From an uncultured Bacteroidales bacterium (GTDB taxonomy: Bacteria > Bacteroidota > Bacteroidia > Bacteroidales > Paludibacteraceae): DNA of 64,000 nucleotides. Positions 8,427 to 15,900 of the stretch are shown in pieces. How positions within the stretch are numbered: the stretch's first letter is position 1; each line of letters opens with the position of its first letter. The translations under genes and the position numbers were made by a program. The notes under the pieces were generated by a model that was given only the letters and a program-made list of their open reading frames with translations, was not told the DNA's origin and searched no databases. The DNA is taken from positions 29,032 to 93,031 of the forward strand of contig CALUNA010000013.1 of assembly GCA_944321895.1 (NCBI GenBank), written 5' to 3'.

Positions 8427-9608
8427 ATGATTTATATAATTATTGTTTTGTTGATATTGGTAGGAATTGTTTGTTTTGATTACGCCAATTATATCCGTGG
8501 ACGTAAAGGATATTATCTTTTTCTGTATATATTGTTGGTTTTGATAGCTGGCTTGCGTTATAAAGTAGGAGGAGACACTTTTTTCTATATGGAATATTGG
8601 GAAACAAATTCCACCTTATCTGATTTATTTGAATATGGCTTTGGGGATTTGTCTGGGGCTTATCAGCCACTATGGTATTTGTTGAGTGCTCTTTGTCGCT
8701 CCTTGTCTTCTGATTTTGTTGTTTTTCAGATAGTACATGCCATAATTGTTAATTCAATATTTGCATGGTTCTTCTGGAAATATGCCAAGTTGCCTTTTTT
8801 CGCAACTTTGCTTTATGCGTTATTCTTTTATTTGTACTATAATACGGAAGTCATGAGAGCTTCATTGGCTGTATCAATGATTCTATTAGGCTATCCTGCT
8901 CTTCAAAATAAGAAATGGTTGAAATATTATTTTTGGTGTATAATAGCATTGGGATTTCATTTGTCAGCTACTTTTTGTTTTGTATTTCCTGTTTTTCATA
9001 TTTTAAAAAGATTGGATTGGAAGTGGATATTTGCTTTTATTGTTGTTGGATTTGTTTTATCATATGCGTCAAGTTTTTTGCCGTTTGTGCTGAATTTAGT
9101 GGAAAGTAATGAAAACTTGTTTGCAAAAATAGAACATTACGGGACAGAAATTGAAGGTGATATTTATGGGGGATATAATATTGTCGGTTGGATAGTTTGG
9201 TTCTGTACAGTGGTAATAGTACCAATTTTCTTTTTGTATTTTTCGGATAATCAAAAAAATAATTGTTTCAGGGGCTGCTTGTTCGTTTTTGTGCTACTTA
9301 TGGTAATGGCAAAGGCTTATGGTAACCTAACAATCCGTCTGACAGATTTTCTTTTTCCTTTTTATTTGATACTTATGGTGAATGTCTCATATGAGATATT
9401 AAAAACAACCAAGTCTGTTCCATATGCTTTGAGCAGGTTTGTTTTGTTTTTTGTTTTGCTGATATTTACCTATGATCGTGTGTCGTATCGATACATGCGC
9501 CCTTTGGCACATGGCTATTTTTATCAGTTATGGTATCCGTATACTTCAGTTTTTGATAAAAAAGAGCCAGTGGAAAGAGAAGATTTGTTGTATTTGTACA
9601 GGCAGTAG
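8427..9608 (+). CDS. EpsG-family polysaccharide polymerase (Wzy-like)
   Basis: This 393-residue membrane protein has about ten hydrophobic segments. The motif AGLRYKVGGDT near residue 42, followed by YMEYW, is the hallmark of the EpsG family, the Wzy-type polymerases that join repeat units in the periplasm. A second family feature is the MRASLAVSMILLGYPAL stretch after a helix pair. It directly follows the flippase, as expected for a Wzx/Wzy-dependent pathway. Such proteins diverge very fast, so similarity to known polymers cannot be judged by eye. It is clearly AT-rich. Confidence 0.85.
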   Translation: MIYIIIVLLILVGIVCFDYANYIRGRKGYYLFLYILLVLIAGLRYKVGGDTFFYMEYWETNSTLSDLFEYGFGDLSGAYQPLWYLLSALCRSLSSDFVVFQIVHAIIVNSIFAWFFWKYAKLPFFATLLYALFFYLYYNTEVMRASLAVSMILLGYPALQNKKWLKYYFWCIIALGFHLSATFCFVFPVFHILKRLDWKWIFAFIVVGFVLSYASSFLPFVLNLVESNENLFAKIEHYGTEIEGDIYGGYNIVGWIVWFCTVVIVPIFFLYFSDNQKNNCFRGCLFVFVLLMVMAKAYGNLTIRLTDFLFPFYLILMVNVSYEILKTTKSVPYALSRFVLFFVLLIFTYDRVSYRYMRPLAHGYFYQLWYPYTSVFDKKEPVEREDLLYLYRQ

Positions 9609-9613
9609 TTAAT

Positions 9614-10510
9614 ATGGATATATATATAATCATAGTTACCTATAATGCAATGCCATGGATTGACCGTTGTTTAACAAGTTTGCGGCAGTCAACAATAGAG
9701 TCGGTTCCAGTGGTAATAGACAATGCTTCTTCCGATGGTAGTGTTGAGTATATACAAAAAAATTATCCGGAAGTGGTTCTGTTTCCCCAAAAGAAAAATC
9801 TTGGTTTTGGTCAGGCAAATAATATTGGATTTAAATATGCTTTGGAACAAAAGGCAGACTATGTGTTGCTGTTAAATCAAGATGCAGCATTGCATCCTGA
9901 TGCTTTGGAATTGCTGTTGCAACAAAGTGACGGAAAATCTCTTTTTTCTCCTTTACATTGCAATGGTGATGGTTCAAGGATTGATTATATGGTAAAAAAT
10001 GCAACTCTTCTTAAAGCTAAAAATACATTGGTAGATGATTTTCTTTTGGCAAAACCAAAGCAAATATATGAAATAGGAGAAATATGTGCTGCTTGTTGGC
10101 TGATGCCTGTGTCAATGTTAAGGACAATAGGTGGTTTTAATCCCTTGTTTTTTCATTATGGAGAAGATAACAATTATTATCAGCGCTTAAAGTATCATGG
10201 GATTCCTGTTTTTTTGGTGCCACAGGCCTTGATGTTTCATGATAGAGAAGTTCATGGTAATATGACTGTATATAAAAGGAAATGGATATATCGCCGTTTG
10301 CTGTTTGCAGCCACCAATATTAACTTATCATTGCTGAGACGAATAGAATCATATATGGAAGTGCTGAAGGATTGCTATGTGCATGCATTATGGAAAAAAC
10401 AATATGTTCCAGGCCTTTTTGCGTGCGAGATGTTGAATTTGCTACTTAAATATCGTAAAATACTATTTAGTAGGAAACAAGATGTAACTATAGGATCCAA
10501 CTGGCTGTAA
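9614..10510 (+). CDS. family 2 glycosyltransferase
   Basis: This 298-residue GT-A fold transferase opens with IIIVTYNAMPWIDRCLTSL and VIDNASSDGSVEYI. It then has KKNLGFGQANNIGF and the metal-binding region LLLNQDAAL (Asp-x-Asp-like). A later GGFNPLFFHYGEDNNYYQR block is typical of rhamnosyltransferase-like GT2 enzymes that act on lipid-linked intermediates at the inner membrane. Donor and acceptor cannot be predicted. It starts 5 bases after the polymerase gene and ends 4 bases before the next transferase, so it lies inside the operon. Confidence 0.87.
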   Translation: MDIYIIIVTYNAMPWIDRCLTSLRQSTIESVPVVIDNASSDGSVEYIQKNYPEVVLFPQKKNLGFGQANNIGFKYALEQKADYVLLLNQDAALHPDALELLLQQSDGKSLFSPLHCNGDGSRIDYMVKNATLLKAKNTLVDDFLLAKPKQIYEIGEICAACWLMPVSMLRTIGGFNPLFFHYGEDNNYYQRLKYHGIPVFLVPQALMFHDREVHGNMTVYKRKWIYRRLLFAATNINLSLLRRIESYMEVLKDCYVHALWKKQYVPGLFACEMLNLLLKYRKILFSRKQDVTIGSNWL

Positions 10511-10514
10511 GAAT

Positions 10515-11678
10515 ATGAAGGTACTTTTTGTAAAGAGTTCCACTACTTTTTTTGGTGGTGGAAGTAAGTCATTTATGAATATGTTGGATGGTTTGATGAA
10601 ATTAGGCATTCAACCTATTGTGGTGTTTCCTGCAGCTGATGGCATGTGTGAGTTATATCATAATAAAGGAATACCAACTGTTGTTTTGAATTATCGGATG
10701 GCTGTCTATCCCCCATTAAGATATTGGAAAGACTATGTGATGTTTTTGCCTCGCTTATGTGGGCGAATCTGGGTGAATTATACGGCATCTCGTAAGTTGG
10801 TGAATATTGTAAGGGAATTTCAACCGGATATAATACACACGAATGTGAGCGTTATAGATATTGGATATAGAGTAGCAATGCAATTGAAAATTCCACATAT
10901 ATATCATGTTCGTGAGTATGGTGATAAAGATTTTTCTTTATTCCATTATCCAATGCGTTCTTGTTTCTTGAAAAAGTTGAAAAAGCATTCTTATGCAATA
11001 TGTATTACAAAAGATATTCAAAAGCATTGCAAATTGGATGATAATAATTCTTGTGTGATTTATAATGGTGTATGTTCAGAGAGTCAAATTCGTTTTAGCC
11101 CACACAAAAAGAATTATTTTTTGTTTGCAGGAAGATTAGAATCTGCTAAAGGGGTAGGAGAGTTGTTGATTGCTTTTGCTGATTTTTGTAAACTTCGACC
11201 GAATTCTGAAATACAATTAAAGATTGCAGGTGATACAAAGAATGTTCATTATTACAGCTTTTTGTTGAATGAGGTTAAGCGTTTGCATATTGAGGAGCGG
11301 GTGGATTTTCTGGGTATGAGAAAAGACGTCAATGATTTAATGGCTGATGCATATTTAATGCTAGTCCCTTCGCTTTATGAAGGTTTTGGACGAATTACTG
11401 CAGAGGCAATGCAAAATGGAACTTTGGTGTTAGGACGTAATACAGCAGGAACAAAAGAACAGTTTGATAATGGATTGGAAATAACGGGTGAGGAAATTGC
11501 ATTGAGATATTCAAATCATCAGGAATTAGTACGGGCCATGTGTGAGGTTGTGGATAATGGCATTGAACATTATTTCCCGATGATTGAGCGTTCACAGCAA
11601 GTTGTAAAGGCTTTGTATACAAATGAACGTAATGCGCAGCGAGTATATGAATTTTATAATCAGATTTTGAGCAAATGA
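10515..11678 (+). CDS. family 4 glycosyltransferase
   Basis: This 387-residue protein has the two Rossmann-like halves of a GT-B, GT4-family transferase. The N-terminal glycine-rich loop is FFGGGSKSF. The C-terminal half begins FAGRLESAKGVGELL, followed by the KIAGDTKN strand, FLGMRKDVNDLMADA and the retaining-enzyme motif PSLYEGFGRITAEAM (Glu-x7-Glu). It adds one sugar from a nucleotide donor to the growing repeat unit; the specificity is unknown. Its stop overlaps the start of the acyltransferase by 4 bases, indicating translational coupling. Confidence 0.88.
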   Translation: MKVLFVKSSTTFFGGGSKSFMNMLDGLMKLGIQPIVVFPAADGMCELYHNKGIPTVVLNYRMAVYPPLRYWKDYVMFLPRLCGRIWVNYTASRKLVNIVREFQPDIIHTNVSVIDIGYRVAMQLKIPHIYHVREYGDKDFSLFHYPMRSCFLKKLKKHSYAICITKDIQKHCKLDDNNSCVIYNGVCSESQIRFSPHKKNYFLFAGRLESAKGVGELLIAFADFCKLRPNSEIQLKIAGDTKNVHYYSFLLNEVKRLHIEERVDFLGMRKDVNDLMADAYLMLVPSLYEGFGRITAEAMQNGTLVLGRNTAGTKEQFDNGLEITGEEIALRYSNHQELVRAMCEVVDNGIEHYFPMIERSQQVVKALYTNERNAQRVYEFYNQILSK

Positions 11679-12322
11679 AAATCTTGTTGAAAATATTAGG
11701 CTATTTATGGTCATATTTGTATTCTCCATGGATAAATGAGAAATGTCGAGCAGTTAAGATTTTTCTTTATACAGGATATTATGCAAGACAATTTAAGAAT
11801 ATTGGGAAAGGTACTATTATTAAGCCTTCATTCCGTTTTATTTGTGGTTTGCAATATATTTCTATAGGATCTAACTCAGTTATTGGCAAAGAGGTTGAGC
11901 TTACGGCTTGGGATAATTACAAGGGACAAAAATTTAAACCGGAAATAATTATTGGTGATGGAACTTCTATCCAGTCTTATGGTCATGTAACGGCAATAAA
12001 TAGTATATGTATAGGTAATGGTGTACGTATTGGGCCAAATGTTTTGATTACAGATAATGCACATGGTGCATCTGTTGCAGAATTATTGGACATTGCCCCC
12101 AATCTTAGGCCTCTATCTTCAAAAGGTCCTGTGATAATTGAAGACAATGTGTGGATAGGTACAAAGGCATCTATTATGCCCGGAGTACGTATTGGAAAAG
12201 GCGCAATTATTGCAGCAAACAGTGTCGTTACGCATGATATTCCGCCTTATTGTGTTGCAGCCGGAATCCCGGCAAAAGTAATTAAAGTGATGCGAGAAGT
12301 TAAAAATTTGCATAATAGATAA
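11675..12322 (+). CDS. left-handed beta-helix acyltransferase
   Basis: This 215-residue protein carries hexapeptide repeats of the LbH family (Maa/WcaF type): [57 protein letters not shown] and the closing AAGIPAKVI. The catalytic histidine is likely in ITDNAHGAS. It probably O- or N-acetylates a sugar of the repeat unit from acetyl-CoA. The start overlaps the previous stop by 4 bases. Its 3' end (12101-12285) is duplicated almost exactly at 15481-15665, on the far side of the DUF2589 module. Confidence 0.88.
   Translation: MKILLKILGYLWSYLYSPWINEKCRAVKIFLYTGYYARQFKNIGKGTIIKPSFRFICGLQYISIGSNSVIGKEVELTAWDNYKGQKFKPEIIIGDGTSIQSYGHVTAINSICIGNGVRIGPNVLITDNAHGASVAELLDIAPNLRPLSSKGPVIIEDNVWIGTKASIMPGVRIGKGAIIAANSVVTHDIPPYCVAAGIPAKVIKVMREVKNLHNR
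12101..12285 (+). repeat. direct repeat A, left copy (acyltransferase 3' end)
   Basis: This 185-base stretch matches 15481-15665 at a constant offset of 3380 bases with only three differences that I can count. The two copies flank the DUF2589 module and point the same way, so recombination between them would delete everything from 12286 to 15665. Confidence 0.9.
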
Positions 12323-12338
12323 AGAACCATTATGTTTG
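12308..12338 (+). promoter_or_regulatory. candidate promoter of the DUF2589 module
   Basis: TTG at 12308-12310 and TATGTTTG at 12331-12338 are separated by exactly 20 bases. The site overlaps the end of the acyltransferase gene and reads toward the gene at 12475 after a leader of about 130 bases. It suggests the module has its own transcription. Confidence 0.55.
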
Positions 12339-12474
12339 CAAAAATGGATGCAGACAATAAATTTGGAGTGGAAGTACGTTTTTTCCCCAATGAAACATAT
12401 AGGGAAAGAATAAGGCGTTGGGTAAGAAAACTATTGTTTTGTATGCAATGTAATAACTCTAAATTCAAAAATTT

Positions 12475-13203
12475 ATGGAAAAGGAATTAGTTTCGATGGC
12501 CCAACAGTTTTCAGGCCTTCCTATGGAGGATCTGATAGGAGGTCCTTTAAATGCTGCAGCAAAGGCAAATGCGGCCATGGCATTGACACAGACAAAGTTC
12601 TTGTTGGAAACTTGTTTTGAGAAAATTCAAACGGATCTGAGTGACAAGGAAAAGGAATCCTATAAGGCTTTATATGGAGCTGATGCTCCAGCAACTTTGA
12701 AACATGTTAGTTATAAGCCTATTATGATAGAAATGGCTTTGGAGAGAGGAGTAATTGGCTATGAAGAAAAGGAGGATGAACAAACGCATGTAAAAAGAAT
12801 GGAACCAGTAATCAAGCCGGTTGTAACAACATTCAATTTGCCAATGTTGACTGTTATTCCGATTAATTCATTGGCTGTCGATATGGTGGATATCTCTTTT
12901 GAAATGGAAGTGAAATCCAGTTTCTCGGAAACAGAAAACACAACATCTGAAAAGGAGACAAAAGCAGAGGCTTCTCTTGATACCAAACTTGGTTGGGGAC
13001 CGCTGTCCGTTTCCATCAAAGGTTCGGCAAGTTATTCTTCAAAGGATTCATCTACACATGACACGCATTATGAAAAAAGCAATTCAGCAAAATATACGGT
13101 TAATGTCCATGCATGTCAATTACCTGTTCCTAAAGGAGTAAATACTATTATTGAAGCCTTCACGCAGGCAATACAGCCCATTGAAATGCCCAATTCTAAT
13201 TAA
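12475..13203 (+). CDS. DUF2589 family protein, large member
   Basis: This 242-residue protein has no signal peptide and no membrane helix. It matches DUF2589 by its layout. The N-terminal helix LIGGPLNAAAKANAAMALTQ is followed by TKFLLETCF. A beta block has the motif PMLTVIPINSLAVDMV, and the C terminus is LPVPKGVNTIIEAF. A Ser/Thr/Lys-rich low-complexity stretch (about residues 145-205, SETENTTSEKET) lies between the beta block and the end. The function of the family is unknown to me. It is the first gene of a five-gene module in a capsule operon, 153 bases after the acyltransferase. The next gene shares its N-terminal, PINSLAVD and C-terminal motifs, so they are paralogues, perhaps partners in a complex. 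Confidence 0.75.
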   Translation: MEKELVSMAQQFSGLPMEDLIGGPLNAAAKANAAMALTQTKFLLETCFEKIQTDLSDKEKESYKALYGADAPATLKHVSYKPIMIEMALERGVIGYEEKEDEQTHVKRMEPVIKPVVTTFNLPMLTVIPINSLAVDMVDISFEMEVKSSFSETENTTSEKETKAEASLDTKLGWGPLSVSIKGSASYSSKDSSTHDTHYEKSNSAKYTVNVHACQLPVPKGVNTIIEAFTQAIQPIEMPNSN

Positions 13204-13208
13204 TAAGA

Positions 13209-13808
13209 GTGGAATCGAAAGCAAAAAATAAGTCAGCGTTTTCGTTCGGTGGTGAAAGTAATATTGAAGCTGTTATCAGTGCTCCACTGGTGGCAGCTTC
13301 AAAAGCTAATGCGATGATGGTGAGTGGACAAACCCGCTTCTTGCTGGATTATTGTTTCACAGCGGATGAAAAGGGTACATTAACACCAGTGATGGTGGTA
13401 ATGAAATTGGCAAAAAGCAATGTGATATACCGGGAAGATGGCACATCGGAGTTGAAAATCAGGGAGATGGATTTTCAAATGCCCCTATTGTGCCTTTTGC
13501 CGATAAATTCTTTGGCTGTCGATTCTGTCAAGATTGATTTTTCTCTTGATGTTACTTCTGTTTCTTCCTATAAAGCTAATACACCAGGAGGAGCCATGAG
13601 ACGGAAAGCTGCATTAAATGTGAGGCTGGCTAAAACAGAAAATGCCAACTTAAAGCATCAAACTCAAAGCGAAAGCCATTTAAAAGTAACGCTTACCGCA
13701 GCTCCATTACCATTACCAAAAGGTATTTGCACGGTGATTGATTTGTATACGAATGCCATCCAACCATTACCGGGCGATGCAACAAACAATAACAATAATG
13801 AAGAATAA
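13209..13808 (+). CDS. DUF2589 family protein, small member
   Basis: This 199-residue paralogue of the preceding protein has ISAPLVAASKANAMMVSGQ near residue 20, TRFLLDYCF, PLLCLLPINSLAVDSV in the middle and PLPLPKGICTVIDLYTNAIQ at the end. It ends in an Asn-rich tail (NNNNNEE). The start is a GTG at 13209, the only candidate that retains the conserved N-terminal helix; the next ATG would cut into it. It begins 5 bases after the previous stop and ends 3 bases before the zinc-ribbon gene, so it sits in an operon. The function is unknown. Two unequal DUF2589 proteins side by side are consistent with a hetero-oligomer, which is inference. Confidence 0.75.
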   Translation: MESKAKNKSAFSFGGESNIEAVISAPLVAASKANAMMVSGQTRFLLDYCFTADEKGTLTPVMVVMKLAKSNVIYREDGTSELKIREMDFQMPLLCLLPINSLAVDSVKIDFSLDVTSVSSYKANTPGGAMRRKAALNVRLAKTENANLKHQTQSESHLKVTLTAAPLPLPKGICTVIDLYTNAIQPLPGDATNNNNNEE

Positions 13809-13811
13809 AAT

Positions 13812-14021
13812 ATGGATTCATTGGATAAACTAATACCATGCCCCATTTGCAGGACTCCTATTCCTTTTAATTTAGAGCAACTATTGAGAGGAACTTCTTT
13901 TTATTGTCCACAGTGTGGTTCAAGGATCAGTATGCCTACAGGAACTTCGGAAAAAGTACGAGAGGCGTTGGAGAAATTGGAAAACTTGCGACAAAACCAA
14001 GGAGAAAATAAGATTTCATGA
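13812..14021 (+). CDS. small zinc-ribbon protein
   Basis: This 69-residue protein has a CxxC-x18-CxxC arrangement (Cys10, Cys13, Cys32, Cys35, in PCPIC and YCPQCGSRI), a classic zinc ribbon. A charged helix of about 25 residues follows. It is a likely adaptor or nucleic-acid/protein-binding module. It sits between two DUF2589-type genes with a 3-base gap upstream and a 4-base overlap downstream, so its product is probably stoichiometric with theirs. No exact family is recognised. Confidence 0.7.
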   Translation: MDSLDKLIPCPICRTPIPFNLEQLLRGTSFYCPQCGSRISMPTGTSEKVREALEKLENLRQNQGENKIS

Positions 14022-14470
14022 TACGTTTTAGAAGATTGGTAGAAGCAATCCATGAGGCAGTATGTGCTGCTATTGATGGAACAAAGGATAATGCAGAGGA
14101 TTTTTTACAGCAGTATTTTGATAAAAGTGAAGAACAAGGTGATGATGCGAATGTGTTGAAACCTAAAACGATAAAGCTGGATTATCCAACCTTAGATGAT
14201 GATGGGCAACCAACAGAAGCTATTGTGGAAGTTCCATTGATTACATTGGTACCTTATACGCAGACACAGATAGAAAAAGCGGTTTTCACGGCAGAATTTC
14301 GTCTTTATGTGGAAAATGATGAACTGCTGGTGGATTTTCCCGACTCCAAGCGTAAGATGCAGAACTCAACTTTAGGCAAATTGGAGATAACCATAGCACC
14401 GAAGGAGTCAACTGCAGGAGTTAAACAGATTATAGAAGGATACGAAACTGTCCTTAAACGGCAAATATAG
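14018..14470 (+). CDS. divergent DUF2589-like protein
   Basis: This 150-residue protein is not obviously DUF2589 at first sight, but it follows the same plan. An N-terminal amphipathic helix (RFRRLVEAIHEAVCAAIDG) is followed by an acidic linker and a beta block, VPLITLVPYTQTQIEKAVFT, that aligns with the PLLTLIP-type motif of its neighbours. A final strand-helix (KLEITIAPKESTAGVKQIIE) aligns with their C-terminal PKG...II segment. I read it as a third, divergent member. It overlaps the zinc-ribbon gene by 4 bases (ATGA), so it is translationally coupled. Function unknown. Confidence 0.6.
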   Translation: MIRFRRLVEAIHEAVCAAIDGTKDNAEDFLQQYFDKSEEQGDDANVLKPKTIKLDYPTLDDDGQPTEAIVEVPLITLVPYTQTQIEKAVFTAEFRLYVENDELLVDFPDSKRKMQNSTLGKLEITIAPKESTAGVKQIIEGYETVLKRQI

Positions 14471-14550
14471 AGAGTGGAACAGACTTATATTGTTTTAAGT
14501 AATATTAAACAACCATTTGTGATAATGAATTTGCAAAAAATACGGATATC

Positions 14551-15069
14551 ATGATTTCAACGGACGAGAGTAATAAAATAAGGAACTTCTTGGTGATGAA
14601 TGGTTCCTTCCAGACCTCCGATCCATCCCTATTCTACAAGAATGACCTGAGCCCTTGTGCCGCCTTTGCCTGCAATCTGATAGAAAAAGCCACGGGTAGA
14701 AGTATTTATAAACCGGAAAATGTCTTTAATCAACAGGATCAGTATAGTAGTGGGACTTTTAATTTTTTGGATTACAATAGTTTTTTAAGCACTATTCCTG
14801 GAGCATTGATAGGTGTATATAATGTGGACTTAAGGCAGAACCCGATGAGACATTTCATGGTCAGAGGTATCCACAACTGGCTCTTCGGTGTCAACCACGG
14901 TGGTATACTCCTACGCAGAATCACCGATCCGGCGAAAGGCTTGGTCCATCTTACTCGACTTGATTTCACCCCCGACGGCCGCTTCTTTTACGACCCTCCC
15001 GCACCATCCGGGCAACCACAACCCAGCAACAACAACTACCTCGTATCCATCGGCTACACCCTTATATAA
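14551..15069 (+). CDS. hypothetical protein, possible papain-like cysteine hydrolase
   Basis: I do not recognise a named family for this 172-residue protein. A conserved-looking order of residues is Cys36 in SPCAAFACNLIEKATG (Cys41 also present), then IPGALIGVYNV, then RHFMVRGIHNWLFGVNHGG with His101 and Asn115/His116. A cysteine at the start of a helix, later a His on a strand, then Asn/His in a following strand is the order seen in NlpC/P60 and papain-like hydrolases. This is a weak structural inference. The C-terminal third is Pro-rich. It has no signal peptide and no promoter of its own that I can see. It ends the DUF2589 module, 80 bases after the preceding gene. A peptidase or effector role is only a hypothesis. 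Confidence 0.5.
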   Translation: MISTDESNKIRNFLVMNGSFQTSDPSLFYKNDLSPCAAFACNLIEKATGRSIYKPENVFNQQDQYSSGTFNFLDYNSFLSTIPGALIGVYNVDLRQNPMRHFMVRGIHNWLFGVNHGGILLRRITDPAKGLVHLTRLDFTPDGRFFYDPPAPSGQPQPSNNNYLVSIGYTLI

Positions 15070-15204
15070 CCGAATGAACGGATGGTATGTTCAGAAATCG
15101 CAGCAGACACGGCGTCACATCTGGTGTTCTTGAGAAATCTCACTGTATTTTCAAGATGTCAAATAATTATGTAATTTTACGCGCATTTCTAATAAAATAA
15201 TCAA
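15070..15204. other. intergenic tract between the DUF2589 module and the chimeric pseudogene
   Basis: No gene is seen. From about 15168 the sequence matches the leader of the intact WbsX gene (17159 onward), including the spacing to the ATG. The promoter -7 element has changed from TAATTTTG in the intact copy to TAATTTTA here. Confidence 0.6.
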
Positions 15205-15475
15205 ATGGAACAAAAAAATAAGAAAGCACGTGTTATAGCCTTTTATTTGCCTCAATTTCATCCTATACCAGAGAATGACAAATGGTGGGGTAAAGGTTTT
15301 ACGGAATGGACAAATGTCGGTAAGGCAAAACCTTTATTCAAAGGACATTATCGCCTCGTGTTCCTGCTGATTTAGGATATTATGATTTGCGTATGTCTGA
15401 AATACGTGAAGCGCAGGCATAAATGGCGCGTGAAGCTGGTATAGAGGGCTTCTGTTATTGGCATTATTGGTGTGG
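15205..15475 (+). pseudogene. 5' fragment of a WbsX-like gene (broken)
   Basis: The first 271 bases correspond to the first 272 bases of the intact gene at 17202, starting with the same [20 protein letters not shown]. They are diverged by many silent changes, so the fragment is a paralogue and not a fresh copy. A single-base deletion around 15345-15355 shifts the frame, and an in-frame TAA at about 15420 (GCATAA where the intact gene has a Gln codon) adds a second lesion. The match stops after TATTGGTGTGG, where the sequence switches to the 3' end of an acyltransferase gene. Confidence 0.88.
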
Positions 15476-15684
15476 TACCAAATCTTAGGTCTCTATCTTC
15501 AAAAGGTCCTGTGATAATTGAAGACAATGTGTGGATAGGTACAAAGGCATCTATTATGCCCGGAGTACGTATTGGAAAAGGTGCAATTATTGCAGCAAAC
15601 AGTGTCGTTACGCATGATATTCCGCCTTTTTGTGTTGCAGCCGGAATCCCGGCAAAAGTAATTAAGATGGTTCGAGAGGCGTAA
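15476..15684 (+). pseudogene. 3' fragment of an LbH acyltransferase gene
   Basis: This encodes the last ~65 residues of a hexapeptide acyltransferase ([18 protein letters not shown] through [15 protein letters not shown], then stop). It lacks the N-terminal two thirds and is fused out of context to the broken WbsX fragment. Bases 15481-15665 are nearly identical to 12101-12285; after that the two sequences diverge. A GTG near the junction could in principle start a 70-residue peptide, but a beta-helix this short would be unlikely to work. Confidence 0.88.
15481..15665 (+). repeat. direct repeat A, right copy
   Basis: This is the right-hand partner of 12101-12285: 185 bases, same orientation, three visible mismatches (at the positions matching 12110, the GGCGCA/GGTGCA change and the CTTATT/CTTTTT change). 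Such high identity contrasts with the diverged WbsX fragment next to it, so the two halves of the chimera have different ages. Confidence 0.9.
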
Positions 15685-15798
15685 TTGCAGGAATCATTGT
15701 TCTTTCGCTTCTGCGGGATATATAGTTACATGCCTGAGGATGATTTGTTCCGATACAGCAAGCGGTCAATTTTGATTATTACGAATATTTTTCGGAAT

Positions 15799-15850
15799 TC
15801 TTGATATTGGCGTAAAATCTGGAATAAACGTCTTGATATTGGCGTAAAAT
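15799..15850 (+). repeat. tandem 20-base direct repeat upstream of the ATPase gene
   Basis: The unit TCTTGATATTGGCGTAAAAT occurs at 15799-15818 and again at 15831-15850, with start points 32 bases (about three helical turns) apart. The second copy touches the TTG element of the ATPase promoter at 15851. Position and spacing suggest a repressor or activator site, possibly self-regulation; this is inference. Confidence 0.7.
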
Positions 15851-15881
15851 TTGTATTCCACAAAAAGAATGATTACTTTTG
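15851..15881 (+). promoter_or_regulatory. promoter of the AAA/DUF4143 ATPase gene
   Basis: TTG at 15851-15853, a 20-base spacer and TACTTTTG at 15874-15881 make a good Bacteroidota promoter, placing the transcript start about 13 bases before the ATG at 15901. This shows the gene is transcribed separately from the capsule operon. Confidence 0.65.
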
Positions 15882-15900
15882 CCCATGATAAGTGTATTAT

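Noticed and set aside
12475..15069. The DUF2589 module as an insertion sequence or transposon.
   Set aside because: There is no transposase and no terminal inverted repeats; the flanking repeats are parts of an acyltransferase gene.
15799..15850. The two 20-base repeats as the start of a CRISPR array.
   Set aside because: Only two copies with a 12-base gap, no further units and no cas genes.
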